Assembly: GCF_014898055.3 (NCBI RefSeq)
Contig: NW_023601543.1
Location: 62,757,782-62,821,781, forward strand
Direction of reading: 5' to 3'
Length of the DNA: 64,000 bases
Source of the DNA: Talpa occidentalis
Lineage: Eukaryota > Chordata > Mammalia > Eulipotyphla > Talpidae
In this document: piece after piece, positions 1-13,437 of the stretch
Numbering within the stretch: position 1 is the first letter of the stretch
Layout: the number at the start of each line of letters is the position of its first letter
Position numbers and translations under genes: made by a program
The notes under the pieces: model-generated
Database searches by the model: none
Seen by the model: only the letters and a program-made list of their open reading frames with translations
Told to the model about the DNA's origin: nothing

Positions 1-2751
1 CTTTATAAAAAAAAAAAAAGAAACTGATTTTTATTAATAATAATCATGTAGTGAGATGTGTTTGTAATTTTGTCTCAATTTAATTTGTTGTAAGGTGGGA
101 GGGGGAATTGCTGGTTTCACCATTTCAGATCTGTGTTGTCTGAGAGTATTAACGTTTTAATTAAGCAAAGAAATGAGGATTTTTAATATGTATGTAATTG
201 TTTTAAAGCACCCATTTTAAGAGAATATACTGTGCAATGAAGAAACCAGTTTAGGCATTTGCTATAAACTGAATTATTCCAAAAGGATAATCTATAACAG
301 CCCTGTAAATTCCTTTAAAATGATAACAGGACAGTTTGACCAATTTTTTTTTAAATATACTTCCTTTTATGTGTTCAATAATTAAATGCCTCTGGGTCCT
401 TCATTTCATTATAGATTTGTTCAGGTTTACAAACCAATAATCTTTTAGATTTTATAATCCATTAGATGTTCATTGAACCCTCGAAGGCCCAAAAGTGACT
501 ATCAGTTGACAAGACAACAAAATCCTCTGCCAGAGCAGAGCCCGGACCACATCTGGCTCCCAGAGGTCAGTGCGCCGAGGGCCCCCCTGAGGTACTGGAG
601 GCCACCTGTGGTTTCTCCTTCCTCTTGCTATATCCCTTGGCACAGGAGAATCATCTTCCCTTGTTGCTTTAAAGACATTAATCATCTCATCACCCTTCCA
701 TGAGGTCACATTCTTCCAGTACAGGAGATGTCGGGCTTAGAGTTTTCCAACTCTTTGCCAGAGGTCAGCGGAAGGTTTCTCATTAGAGTGTCAGCGTGTG
801 AGTGGGTCTCTTAACCTGTGATCATGTCTGCTTCTTGTCAGTGAGATGGCCTCTTGGCGCCTTGGCATACTATGCGGGGTACATTCTGAGCTGAACAGCT
901 CCTCTTGAAGGACCAAACAGAAAAGGCATTTGTATATTCCCTTCACGTTTTTGCCCTCCCCTCCCACCTACTCTTATTAAAAGATGCTGATTTTTTTTTC
1001 TCTGATGTTGTCCTTTGTCGGCGACCAGATGAGTGCAACTTGCTGATAAGGGGTTGCACAAACTGCCTCTGCTGGGACCCCACAGCAGGGTGACCGAATT
1101 ACCAACTAGAGATACCCAGATGGAGAGAGCAGCCCAAAGAGCTGTTTAGGGCCATATTAGGGTTGATTTAAACCTAACCTATGCCAAGACCAGACAGTCA
1201 TTCGGTGATGGTACTAACCACAATCCGGGCTCTTCTCAGTGTGAAATCGCCCACTCTACCTCTTTTCCAGTGAAGCACAAAGAATACAGCTAACACATGG
1301 CGAACTGAAACTCCCCCCCTCTGGTAGAAACCCCCCACGACCCCTACTTGCCCCTTGAGACCAAATCTCCCGAGAGGATGACAATGGTTATCTTAAGCCA
1401 TCTGCTGTGTTAACAGAGGTGGATCAAGTGGAGGGGAAAAGCAATGCCAGTTTAAATGTCCGTGGCCCCAGAATCGAGTGGCTCTGGTGCGCTCGGCCTC
1501 TCTATTGCTTTTTGTGTCCTGGGAGGACACAGGCAGGCACTGTTCTTGTCGCTGCGTGGATGGCGAAATTCCTGCACCCAGAACTCATTCTGTCGGGCTT
1601 CTCAAAGAGGTCATCAGTTCCGTTCTGCTAATTCATATCCTCTCTAAAGCAATGTCTTTATGACCTAGCAGAAAATACTTTTATTTCTGAATTCAGAATA
1701 ATTTCGATACATTTATTTCTTCTGCTGCTGCTGCTGCTACTGCTATATTACAACTGGCCACTAAGCAATCAGGGAAAATTGGTAAAAGCTTCTTTACTGC
1801 TTCCATTCCATCAGCAAAACCATTTATTCCCTTTTAAAGACCGGAGCAAATGATTAGATTATTAGATCTTATCACTGGTCAATTGAAGAGCCATATTCTA
1901 AGGGTTCTTCCTCACCCTCCTCCCCTCAGTAAAAGTGGGGGTGTGTTTATTATATGTTGAGTTATTTGTTAAGAAGAAATGTCCTGATTTTCTAAAAAGG
2001 CAGTACTTACCTGTGCAGCATATTTGTTTTTAACCCTAAAAAGGGAAATTGCTCTATTTAATTCATCTGGAAGTTTCCCAGAAAATAATAGGGTAACCTT
2101 TTAAAATAAAATTACATGTATCTCCTGTCAGGTGAGATGGTTTAAAACATTTGCTCAGAGAGGAAAAGAAAACAGGTGACCTACTTCTTGCTTTCTGCAC
2201 TCAGAAGACATCTTTCGAGCACATCCTATTGGTGGCGGAATAGCTAAAGATGTTTCAGAGCCCTCACTGCGTGAAGGATGCGCGAGCGTTCCTCTTCCCA
2301 CGCCCAGTTCTAGCTCACACTGCGGGGGCTGCCAGTTGGGCCTGGACTACAACGGTCTTTTTAAAGCCTTTGATCTCATCACTGCAGAGAAGGGTTTTTG
2401 TTTGTTTTGAAGTTGCTTGTAGTTAGCTGTTCATTAAGACTTCCAGTTCTTTCCTTGACACAGGTTAGTCAGTTGAACCACCCCCGGGGATACCAGATGG
2501 TGGAAATGCCCGTTATGTTCACTGCCCCTTAAGGACAGGTGGCCCAGTGCCTCGTGTCCCCACTGATGGGATGTCCTTTTCTTCATTTCAGATTAGCCTC
2601 CTAACTTGGGGCAAAGAGAAAGAGAGCACGCTGCTAGAGCTAGCAAGAACATTTCTTGGTTAACGAGTTCTTGATTATAACGCTTTCTGCGCTGTCACCT
2701 CAGGAAGAGAAGGCCCCTCGCAAGGGACAGTCCCAACTGCCCTTACAGTCC

Positions 2752-2865
2752 TCGTTCTTCTTCCTCCTCTTCCTCCCCCTCTTCGCTCTCCTTTCCCTCC
2801 TCCCTGTCCTCCCCTCCTCTCCTCTCCCCTTCCCCAGCCTCCTCCTCTTCCTCCCCCTCCATTCC
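2752..2865 (+). repeat. Polypyrimidine (C/T) tract
   Basis: More than 100 bases that are almost purely C and T, built of TCCTCCTCTTCC-like units. The opposite strand is polypurine. Such tracts can form triplex (H-) DNA, and in RNA they bind PTB-like proteins. It lies inside the proposed CASK 3' UTR. Confidence 0.85.
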
Positions 2866-3129
2866 TATCCTCAAACTGAGCGTTCCGGGGAGGGGGAGTT
2901 GTTTGTTGTTTCCAGAACTGAACGCAGCCCCCCAATTCCATCCTCTTTACAAGGGCTTATGAAACTGAGGCTGATGACAGCGTGTTAAAGGGCCCTGAGC
3001 ACTTTGCTCTTGTTCCATGCCACTAATGAATTCTCCTCTTAGAAAAATATTTTGCTTTTCACTGCAGCTTACAGAAGGGCTACAAGCTTGAATCATGAAT
3101 CATTTCCTCTGGTAGAACTTTTCCTCTTT

Positions 3130-3146
3130 CCCCCCCCCCCCCCCCG
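3130..3146 (+). repeat. Poly-C run
   Basis: An uninterrupted run of C of about 16 bases, prone to length error in sequencing. Confidence 0.85.
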
Positions 3147-4574
3147 TAGAAGGAAGGCTTTCCTCTCCATTTGGTGATAGCAGTTACAGGACTGGGCCCA
3201 TAAGGCTTTAATGCTTGATTGGCTTTGCCCACGCGACTTAGCAATTTGCCTTAAATGTGGAGCTACTGGACGTCTTCCACGGAACAAGCGAAGTTTTGCT
3301 AGCACGCCCCCGGGAGGTGGGAGAAGAGGGCAAGAGTGTGCTCACCAGTCCACATCCCTTGTGTCTGGCCTTTTCTCTGTCATTCTTGGGCTGCAAAAGA
3401 TGGGCAAACCCAGCCCACCAAGGGGAGGAGGAGGCGGAGGGCCGGCCGCACCATCTCTAAGGCAGGAACTGTCAAGTCTTAGCTCTTGGCGGGGGGGGGT
3501 AGACAAGCCACAGCTCTCACCACCTCTCTCACCCGACCCTCCATCAACTCTCTTGAACCTGTGCAAATGGACGGAGCAAAAGAAAATGGAAAGAGATTTT
3601 GTCACCACACAGGGAACCTTTTCTGGCCCGAGCACAACTCCGTACTGACGTACGCTCAGAAACCCAGAATTTCACTGCCACTTGCGTTAGCTCCATTCTG
3701 TGTGGCATGTGACCAAAGAAACGTGCCAGTGTGCTCACCCATTAGAGGCCGGAGTCAGGGGGGTGGCCATTTTGGAACAAGAGGAAGGGCGATCTCTTAG
3801 AAGGAGTGGCCCCACCTATTTTTTTAATTTTTTTTTTTAATTTTTTTTGGAGAGAACAGGAGTTGAGGGAACTGATTTCCAGGCTTGGATGTCTCCTGGA
3901 GGGTCACCCGCGCAGGCAGGTGGGAAGCTGCAGGGGCAGCGGGCAGGGTGAGTGATGCGAGGGTCACACCAGCTCCGTGGGCTGAGACCACAGCATCTCG
4001 TTTAATTGCCATGCAGGCGCATTGCCATTCAAACTCAGTTCTGGGGTTGTTTTGCATAAAGTTTTGCCAATGTGTTCTTTTTTCTGTATGTATAAATTGC
4101 CTTTTTATAAAAGGTTTTGAAGTATTGTCTCAGTGATAAAAAGAGAGCGATGTTAACAGTTGTTGTAAATCTCACCGTATCCAATTGTAAGTATTTGCAG
4201 GGTACAGCAAAGCCTTAGCGTGCAAGAGCATTTGTGCAGGAGGTGTCCTTCAACACCCAGGAGGTGAAGGGATCGGAAAGGTTCGGATTCTTTGTAAATG
4301 TCCCACTTTTCTTTCTCTCTGTGTGTATCTATTTACATGCCTTAGCACACGCCCTCCCTCCCTGATCCCTTTGCCCTGTCGCCAGAGCATCCAGAACGCT
4401 GGTGCACTGCCAGTAGTACAAGCCGATGGAACCCTAACCAGTTATCTCTCGTGTGACAGGGGAGGAAGACAAACTCCATAGTATTCTTCGTAGAATATAC
4501 ATACCTGTAGGATGCTGTGTAATGGGAAACCATAGAATTGGGCTTTTGTCATTTCAAAGTTGGAGAAATGTATG

Positions 4575-4580
4575 AATAAA
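4575..4580 (+). terminator. Candidate polyadenylation signal
   Basis: AATAAA followed within 40 bases by GTTGTC/TTGTAGG stretches. It would be the distal CASK poly(A) signal if the left-end assignment is right. Another AATAAA lies at about 2105. Confidence 0.3.
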
Positions 4581-4600
4581 ATGTATAAAACACGAAAAGG

Positions 4601-6360
4601 CAGTTGTCTCCTCAGATTGTAGGCCAAACAGCTTGGGGACAAACCACAAGAGGTCTAAAGAGAGGAGCTCCTCTCCAGCAGCAGGCCCCGAAGTCCTCCC
4701 CCACGAAGGCTGGGGCAGCTGGCAGCTTCCACCCCTCTGGGAGGAGCGCACCCCTGGCACCTGGGCCCCCTGGGAGTGTTGGTCTGTAGCATGGCGGGTA
4801 TAGACTGTGTCCCAAGAGCAGCTGGAGCTCAGCTGCCTGCATGTGGATGCAGATTTAAAATAGCTTGTGCTTTAAAAAAAAAAAAAAGGGGGTGGGGGGG
4901 AATCCAAGTTGTGACCATCACCTAGAAATAGAAGTCTAAATGGATCCGAGCAGTGTAGGCGTCCAGTGTGGCGTGTGTGTCCCCTGTTTGATGTTTGCAT
5001 AGAAAGCCCCAGGAGGACGCCCGCTGCCCGTGGGATTGGCTGGTTGGCTTTGGTCTCTGCCTGGAGTCGGGGACGCACGCCTCACGTGCTGGATGACCTA
5101 CTTTCCACTCTCCAGTCCCTGCCCTGGCCTAGGCACTGCCCACACAAAGAGCCATAGTGGCTTCAGAGACTCACACCAGCATGTGCCCAACCACACACAC
5201 GTCCCCAGAAATAGCCCCAGCCTGAGTGCTCATTGGCTCACTTTTAAGACCCATGTTAGGGAGACATAAAATAGGAGTGATTGTGCATTCTACTCAAGTA
5301 AACTTCACCCTTTCAAAACTTTCACTTTCATGTGAAGTTCTTCAAACTTCACACAAAATACATAGGAGGGTCTAGGTTACATTTGATACGAGAAATTCAG
5401 CCCCTGATCTTTTTCTTCAGGGAATCCCGTGTCACCTTACTGCAGACTCCTTACCCTAGATGGATAAAGGACCAAAAGCACAATGCTACCATTAAACTGA
5501 TTACCTGCACTTTGTAGCTTTTAAACCACACCCAATATGTCAATATGAAGCTGGTAGCCATGAATGGAAACATGTCATTACTTTTCCCAGTTTGATATTG
5601 CTGAGTAAATGGCACTAGGTATCATTCCATGAAGTGCTGAGCAGAAACTGGGAATCTGTACAAAGGAATGCAACAAGACTGTGCAGGGTCGTAGACAGTG
5701 ACCTTGAGTTAAGCTAAGCGCACTGAGGGCGGTGAATTTGAATATCACGAGGGTAGCAAGTCCCTAAAGGACAATATGGTAGCACAAGCCAGCAACCCGG
5801 TCAAAGGGAAGGGTTGCTTCATGAGAGAAGGCTCCAGAAGGTGGTGTCTGACTACCAAGGAGTAAGCGCACATAAGACATGGAGTCTGCAGAGGAAATCC
5901 CATGGTTATGGCAGCATCCATGATGCTGTGTCCACCACCCTTGTTCCCCATGTTCCTCCCCCATCTTAACACAGAAGAGGTGCCCAGAAACAGTGTTGCC
6001 AAAGACGCGTTCTCAGACTAGATCACTGAAAGCTTCCAGCTCCTGCTGTTGTCCACTTCAAAGAAAGGCAGCTTCATTGCCCCACATCATGGCCCCTTGC
6101 TCTGTGGAGAATCTGGCTGCCTTCTCCCACCAGAGTGTTCTGATGAATGGCTAGAGAAGGGACAGCCTGCCAGGGCCCTCACATGTGACCCCAACCTCAA
6201 GATCTTAAATTGAGGCCAGAGGTGGGGGAATCCAGACTGTGTGGAGGCTGAACCACACAAATCAACAGCTCCCCACAGACTTTCCTCTAGAACTTTCTGG
6301 CAGCGGAAATGTTCCATTTCTTCTTTGAAGTGGTGGTCACATGAGTGTTTCTGATTGTCA
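4601..6360. other. Intergenic stretch without recognisable gene
   Basis: Unique-looking sequence with a short A/G run at 4873-4900. No exon, RNA gene or clear transposon was recognised; short open frames on both strands show no family features. Confidence 0.6.
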
Positions 6361-7930
6361 AAACACATTGAACTGAACACCTAAGACCTGTGCATTTTAT
6401 TGTATGTAAAGTATACCTCAGTTACAAAAAAAGCAAACCCATATGATCATCTTCACAGCTGCCAGAAAAACACTTGGCAAAACATTCAATATCCAGTTCT
6501 AATTTAAGAACAAACAAAAACTCTCAAAAGTGAGAAAATATCTTTAGTGGATAAAGAATAGCTATTTCAATGCACAGCCTACATAACTCACCTAAAAATG
6601 ACACAATAAATGCATTAAAATTGCCATTATCTTTTTTTGTTTGTTTTGAGGTAACAGTTTACAACACTATGTTTTAGTACAGGTTCATACCTCTTCAAAT
6701 ATATGTGACCACACCACACCCTGCCATTGTCTTTTAAAAGACCTAAATAGTACATGATCTTCATCAAATGACTAGAAAATATAAGGAAACAAAAAGTAAA
6801 TGTCCAACCAAATTCTGCCACTGAGAGACAATTGCAATAAACACTTCTGTGTATCTGTCAGCCCAGTAATTTTCCATCCAAATATAGACAAATATGCATA
6901 TTATATATAATCATATATAATGTGTGCTTTTCAAAACAGTGAGGGGTTCATGCTGAACATACTATGCCATGACTTATTTAACATATCCTCCTCCTTCTGT
7001 AGTTATTTAATATAGTTTTTAAAGCATTCATTGGCCACATTCAGAACAAAGACTATAAGCGTTGGAAAAGGTCAAACAAAATTGTCCATATTTACTAATA
7101 ATATCACTGTGGAACTTAAAATGCCAAAGAGGACAATTGGACAGCCAGTCAAGTTAATAAAAAGCAGATCCAAAAACAGAACTCAACAGCATTTTTATAT
7201 CTTACCAATAGAGTTAGAAAATTTTAATGGTAAAAGGGTGCCATTTTCAATTGCAGCATGTTTTTAAAAATCAATAAAATCTATAGAATGTATATAAAAG
7301 AAGACAAAGGTGCATTGAGATATAAGACTTGAATAAACAGAAATCATCTTGGAGGGAAAAACTAAATACTTAATGACATCAATTTTTTCCAAGTTAATGT
7401 GTAGGTTTAACATAATACCAAACCAAAATCTAAACAATTTTTTGGACTTTTGTAGAATGACTATTCATCCAGAAGAATAAACTGATTTTTTTTTAATTAA
7501 GGGAAATTTGAGGGTGAAATGAGTAAATGAGAGGTGAGAGATCCTTTCAGATGTGAATCTATTCCAAAATGAAAACCGTTAAGATCCCAAACACCAAACC
7601 AAATTTCAGACAGAGTTCAATATAGCAATTAGATAATAGAAAGTAAAAAGAATACAATTAAATAGTCAGTAAAACCTTCTAAGAGGGTAACTTTTTTAAG
7701 TTGATGTAGAAGAAAAAAGCAACTGAAAGATTTGATTCCATAAAAACAAGTTTATATGAAAGATTGTAGACCACAAACTCAAAAAAGACACTTTGCAGCA
7801 AATATTATTGCAGTTAATAGATTTATTACATAATGAAAATATATAAACTGATGAAAGATACTAACCTGTCAAACGACATGAATAGTTAACAAACATGTGA
7901 GAAATATCTCAATGATCAAGGAAATGCAAG
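6360..7930 (+). mobile_element. Old L1 LINE fragments, mainly plus strand
   Basis: 6360-6430 resembles an old L1 3' end (a tract around CCTAAGACCTGTGCATTTTA). From 6440 onward the A-rich sequence matches ORF2-like L1 stretches, for example around 6470-6560 and 7080-7460. Frames are destroyed throughout; 6640-6960 may be a separate opposite-strand piece. Confidence 0.6.
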
Positions 7931-7947
7931 TTAAAAAAAATTTTTAA

Positions 7948-8236
7948 GGGCCTCCCCGGTGGCGCAGCGGTTGAGCGCTGGGTTGTGAAGCTGCCCGCAG
8001 CCTCTGCAGCGCCGGTTCGATCCCCGGCTGCTCCCCGGCCACCGGAGGAGGGTCCCACATGGCGCGCAGACCTCTCCTGCCGCCCGCTGCTCCCCTCAGC
8101 AGTGTACTTTGGTCCTTCTGCCTGCTCTGCTCCCCGCTCTGGCTCTGGTGAATTCTCTCACCCTCCCGCGCTTCCGACTGTACCCAGTGCTTGTATAAAT
8201 AAATAAATAAATATTTTAAAAAAAAAAAAAAACTCT
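7948..8236 (+). mobile_element. SINE type A
   Basis: A full-length tRNA-derived SINE. The A box lies in GGCGCAGCGGTTGAGCGC and the B box in GGTTCGATCCCCGG near 8011. The tail is ATAAATAAATAAATATTT. TSDs of 18-19 bases, A-rich and ending TTTTTAAGG, sit at 7931-7949 and 8237-8254. Confidence 0.95.
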
Positions 8237-8254
8237 TTAAAAAAATTTTTAAGG

Positions 8255-9370
8255 CTTGACGTGTCATATTGCCCTATTAGCATTTTTTTAAATATTATAT
8301 TCTAAGTAAGTGCGTGTGTGTTGATGAAATTGGTGTTTTAAACCGTTGCTCATAGTACTGCAAGTTATACAGTGAGTTACCAAGAACCATAAAAATAAAA
8401 TTTCATATTTTTCACACAATGTGTATCTCTGGCCCCTTTTAATAAAAAAATCTAAAAATAACAAAGTAATTGGCGACATTTACTGGCAGTTATTCTGATG
8501 TTCCAGACACTGAGTGACGCGGGCCTTAGGGTGCCTCCGCCGCAGTCAGCTGACCAAGAGTCCAGCCAGAAATAGCCCCGCATTCAACACTGGTGGTCTT
8601 ACGAATATAAGATGATAAATGACGTTTTTCTTTACTTTACCATTTTACTTGTAATATATTTTTTCATATATATTGTTAGTGTCTGTCACTAACAACCCGC
8701 CCCTTGTCCCTTCGCTAGCCCCTACCCCGCCCATCTGGGCAGCATGGAAGCATGGAGTAGTAGCAGGGCAAGACCCTTACTTCCCTGTACCTCCCAAGCT
8801 TAGTTTTCTCTGGATAAACTAGCCCCCCCACCCCCGTCAGTTGATGGGCCCCAAGTATTAAGTGAGAGCATAGGATTGCTGGGAACTTACTTGGGCCCCT
8901 CTATACGCTTGGCCTTGAACAAGGTAGATTTGAACTGACCAGGTCCTACTCCATGGGGAGTTATAAAAATGAGTAGCAGTTGACCCTCCGCATCCACAGT
9001 CCCACACTCACAGACTTGAGCATCTGAAGACTTTGGTATCCAAGGGGTCCTGCCACCACTCCCCCATGAATATCAAGACACAAGTGTAGTTCCGTTTTGG
9101 GGAGTCAACAGTTATATGAGAATTTTCCACTGCACTGGGATCGGCACCCCATCCCCGAGTTGTTCAAGAGGCAAGTGTATTCTCCCTCCCTGTGGCTTTG
9201 GCTGCTGCACATGCTCTGGTGCCCCGGACCATCACAGTGGAACGCAGATGCGGGGCTTTTATCACAGTAGTTTACATTATTATAGACATGATTACATATA
9301 GGATGAGTGCAGCTCTAGTCAAGCTAAGGTAGATGGAATCTACAATCTTTGAAGTGAATCAACCTGAGCA
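8255..9370. other. Intergenic; contains a Tigger-like DNA transposon remnant
   Basis: About 8985-9095 resembles the ends of a mariner/Tigger-type element (CAGTTGACCCTCCGCATCC near the left end, then ACTTGAGCATCTGAAGAC and a TTTGGTATCC block). The rest is unassigned. Confidence 0.45.
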
Positions 9371-9385
9371 AAACCTGAGTGTTTT

Positions 9386-9685
9386 GGGCCTCCCTGGTGG
9401 CACAAGGGGTTAAGCACCGCACTATGAAGCATCCGCCGCTTCTGCAGCACAAGTTCGATCCCCTGCCGGCAAGGGAGCTACCCACATGGCACAGCAGACC
9501 TCTCCTGTCTCGCCCACTGCTCCCCTCAGCAGTGTATTTCAATCAGTCTGCCTGTTCTGTTCCCCACTCTGTCTCTAGTGAATTCTCTCACCCCCCATAT
9601 CTTTGACCTGTACCCAGCTCTTGTATGCATAAATAAATCTTTACGGAAATAAATAAATAAAATAAAATTTAAATGTAAATGTAAA
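9386..9685 (+). mobile_element. SINE type B
   Basis: Head GGGCCTCCCTGGTGGCACAA, then AGGGGTTAAGCACC; tail CTTGTATGCATAAATAAA. TSD AAACCTGAGTGTTTT at 9371-9385 and, with one mismatch, at 9686-9700. Confidence 0.95.
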
Positions 9686-10491
9686 AAACCTGAGTATTTT
9701 GCAGAGGACTGTCTGCTAGGCCCAGAAGACAAAGGGCGGTGTGGCAGTGCTCGCAGCAGCCCTTGGGGAGCTCTGCCGGCAACACCGTCAGCCCCATGAC
9801 TGGCTGCCACCAGCAGGCCCTGATTCCTCCAGAGCCTGAGGAGGAGGCTGTGAGGGAGGGCAGGCTCCTCCGGGCAGACAGGGCTGGGGCCAGAGGATCC
9901 TACAGTGGCAAAGCACAGGAAAGGAGGCACCTCATACCAAGCGAGGACATTGTCAGAATAATTTACTCCTTAATAAGGGCTTTGGATTTCTGCCCAAGAA
10001 CGCAAACCGTCAGCTTCAGCTCACTGAGCTACCGGATCATTTGTCCAAACAAACGACAATGGCAGAGTTGCACTAGGTCAAAAAGAATAAACACCTTAAA
10101 GGAAGAACTGCCCAACCAGAAAATAAAACGTAGTCCAGAGCTTAGTCGGCGTGATAAAGGCTGTGCGCAGGGGGAGGCGAACAGATCCGAGGAACAGGAG
10201 AGGTGCAAACAGCCCCCAGCATGTGAAAAGTGGAGCATGGTGGACATGAACTTCAGTGCAGTGGTGAAATCGTGGACTATTTTATTGACTATCCATATGG
10301 CCAAAATTAAAATTAGACCTCTACCTCACCATACATAAAAAATAAAACTTTAGATAGCAAAGAGACCTGTGAAAAGCAAATCCGTGAAACTTAAAATGTT
10401 ATATGTAAATATACATCATACATACATATAAACATGCCTTGTGTGTACCTATATAATATTTTTATGACCTCGGGGTAAGAAAGGATTTCTT

Positions 10492-10815
10492 TTTTTTTTA
10501 ATATTTATTTATTTATTTATTTCATAGAGGCATGTTTTATTTGTTTGTTTGTTTGTTTGTTTTGTTTATACAAGCACTGGGTACAGTCAGAAGCGCGGGA
10601 GGGTGAGAGAATTCACCAGAGCCAGAGCGGGAGCAGAGCAGGCAGAAGGACCGAAGCACACTGCTGAGGGGAGCAGCGGGCGGCAGGAGAGGTCTGCGCG
10701 CCATGCGGGACCCTCCTCTGGTGGCCGGGGAGCAGCCGGGGATCGAACCGGTGTCGCAGAGGCCGCGGGCAGCTTCACAACCCAGTGCTCAACCGTTGCG
10801 CCACCGGGGAGGCCC
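10492..10815 (-). mobile_element. SINE type A with CAAA-repeat / CATGCCTC tail
   Basis: Type A body in reverse orientation. The 3' tail (left side) carries a CAAACAAA run and the tag CATGCCTC (GAGGCATG on the plus strand near 10526). The perfect 15-base TSD AAGAAAGGATTTCTT lies at 10477-10491 and 10816-10830. Confidence 0.95.
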
Positions 10816-10830
10816 AAGAAAGGATTTCTT

Positions 10831-13437
10831 AAACAAAATCCAAAATGTGTAAGTCATGAAAGAAAAAGGATTGATAAATATGATCTAATTTAAATTAAAA
10901 ATGAAAGCAATCTGTTTACAGAAGACAATAGAAACAGTTTTCTTTTTACCAACATTTTCCCTTTGCAAAGAAAGCAGCGCCGGCACCTCTCCTGCCCACC
11001 TGGGACCACGTAGGTACCCCTATTTTTCTTTCTCCTTTCCTAATAAACCCGCCCTTTGCAAATGTAAACTAAACAAATAAAAAGAAGACATCGTACATAA
11101 AGTGCAAAGATAAGCCACAGACCTGGAGGTGACATTAGAGACACATAACAAACAAGGGCTTAGCATCCGCAATTTACAAAGAACTTCTAAAATTCACATT
11201 TTGAAAGAAAAAAATGAGCAAGGGCAAGAACAGGCAATTTTCAAAAGGTAAAATCGGAATGGTCTTTCTGGAAACTCACAAATAATGAGGAAAATTCAAA
11301 ATTAAAGTTTCAATAAGCGATTTCACATTCCACTAAGAGCAAGCTATGTCACTGCAAACAACTAAAACAGCTGATCAAAGTATTAGAAAACACGTTTGGA
11401 GAATAGCAAACTAGCAAGTTAGTGAGGAATTATAAGGCCAGGATCTGGGAGAAAATCAATGCCCAAGGGGGTGAGTGAGCATTTCGGATCATTTTCTTCT
11501 AGGGCCATTTGCTCATTCCAGGGAGGGGAGCCCAGAGGCTACGCAGCACTTCTGGCAGCCTCTCAATGGCAGGGGGAATGGGATTGGGGTCAAGACATAT
11601 AGGGTAGAATGAGGAGGGGCTAGTGAACCTCACTTTCAGTGGGGAACCCTGAAAACTTGCCGCCTAGAAGGGTAACCACCAGTAGATGCACCCTCACATC
11701 AACCGCTCAGCTGCAGACGGTCCCCAGCCTTGACATTTGACTGAGGCGCCTCACAAAATAAAGTGTCATTCGTCTCTGGAAGAAGGTAACATCCGAGGCC
11801 TCAGAGATTTCCTACAAGTAATTTAGCAGATACCACGTCTGACAAGCAACAAGAAGTAACTAGGCACATGAAGAGAGACAGGGAAATAGATGTATAACGC
11901 TACACAAACAAATAACAATAATGCATGCTGGCTTTAAATATGCATAGAATTACAGCACATACTAACGCTGACGGATAAATTGGGAAGGAGGTAAATAGAG
12001 TCAATATGTCTTGAGGTTTTTACACTGTCAAGAGAGCAGGTGTTAGTACTAATTATTATTAGACTTTTGTAAGTCAAGTTTGCAAATTTAGAATAAGCAC
12101 TGGAAGAAAAATAAAAGAGTGTATAACATCCAAGCTAACACTAGGTAGGATGATAAAAAATGCTAAAGCCATCAGAAAGAAAACAAGAAAGAAGAGAAAT
12201 GATACTCTAGAACAGGAGGAACAAATTGAAGGCATTTAACTAAGAAGGTAGATGTAAATCCAAATATATTTTTAATATAATTAGATGCAAATAGACTAAA
12301 TGTTTTTATCAAAAGTATGGCCAGGCTATATTTAAAGTTTTTTTTTTAATCTCTAGGCTTTAAGAAACACATCTTAAGCACAGGATAGAGAAAAGTTTAA
12401 AATGAAAGGACAGAAAAGACCTATTAATGAAAACACAAACCAAAAGAAATTGGTGTCATTACATAAATTTCAGAGAAAATAGGCTTTCAGGCAAAAAGCA
12501 TTACTGGAGTTCATTTCATCATGATAAAAAGGTTCAGTTTACCAGAAAGCTCTAATGGTTTTATACTGGTAATCACCTAATAACCTAGACTCAAAGTAAA
12601 GGGGAAAAACTGGCAGAACTGCAAGGAATAACAGACAAATCAGTCTAACAGTGGGTTGTTTTAACATACCTCCCTCAGTAATGATAGGCAAGCAGACAGA
12701 AAAATTAGTGGGGATATTCAAGATTTGAACAATATCAAACACCTAGGTATAAATCTAACAATAAAACACACAAGACTCCTATGCGGTTTTTAAAACATTC
12801 ATGAAAACCTTTAAAGAAGACCCAAATAAAGGAAGAAATACAATAGTCCTGAGTGAGAAGGCACCTCACTGTCGAGTTGTCACTGCTCCCCAAATGATAG
12901 ATTTGAGGCGATGTGACTAAATCCCCCACAATTTTTTGTTTTCTTTTGTTGATGGAAGCTGAAAAATTAATTATAAAATCTACATGGCAATTCCAAAGAA
13001 CTAGGACTGTCAAAAGAAGCTTTAAGGAAAAGGACAGTGTGAGAACTTCCTCTACAAAGCTGCAGGGAGTGAAATAGTGTGGTATCAGCAGAAGATGGAT
13101 GCATAGATCAACGGAATAAAATAGAGAACCCGGAAATAGACCCAGCAGATTTGGACACAGGCAGAGAGCGGGCAGTGGTAAAGACAGTCATTTCAATAAA
13201 TAATGTGAAGACAATTGGATAAACATTCGGAAAAAAATAATCTTGAGTCCCTACTTTATATCATACAACTCCAGCCACAATATGGTTGTAAACATGAAAA
13301 GCAAAACAATAAAACTTTACAAAATAGTACTCTAGAATATCCTCATGATGTCGAGTAGGAGAGGATAATTTAAACAGGACACAAAAACTCAAACCATAAA
13401 GAAAGATTAATCATTCAGGATCTTAAGAATGAATTCA
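10831..13437 (+). mobile_element. Old L1 ORF2 remnants
   Basis: A-rich, ORF2-like sequence on the plus strand with many frame breaks. Recognisable stretches lie around 10270-10350 (before the SINE), 12340-12480, 12590-12830 and 12960-13150. No intact protein remains. Confidence 0.65.

Larger units (their letters stand above)
1..4600 (+). other. CASK: Candidate CASK 3' UTR (synteny-based)
   Basis: No coding exon is visible. The stretch is complex and nearly free of recognisable repeats, unlike the DNA to its right, and ends close to an AATAAA at 4575-4580. The placement comes from known mammalian gene order: CASK and NYX are convergent neighbours with about 40 kb between their 3' ends in human, and NYX runs leftward here at 38.6-54.4 kb, so a rightward CASK should end near the left edge. 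It holds a short CTG run near 1721, a long C/T tract at 2752-2865 and a poly-C run at 3130-3146. It could instead be plain intergenic DNA; I did not recognise the bases themselves. Confidence 0.35.

Noticed and set aside
7948..8030. tRNA gene from A and B box motifs
   Set aside because: The boxes belong to SINE heads present in many copies; no cloverleaf with intact acceptor stem.
9739..10338. 199-codon plus-strand open frame
   Set aside because: Runs from non-coding DNA into L1 ORF2 remnant; no family features.
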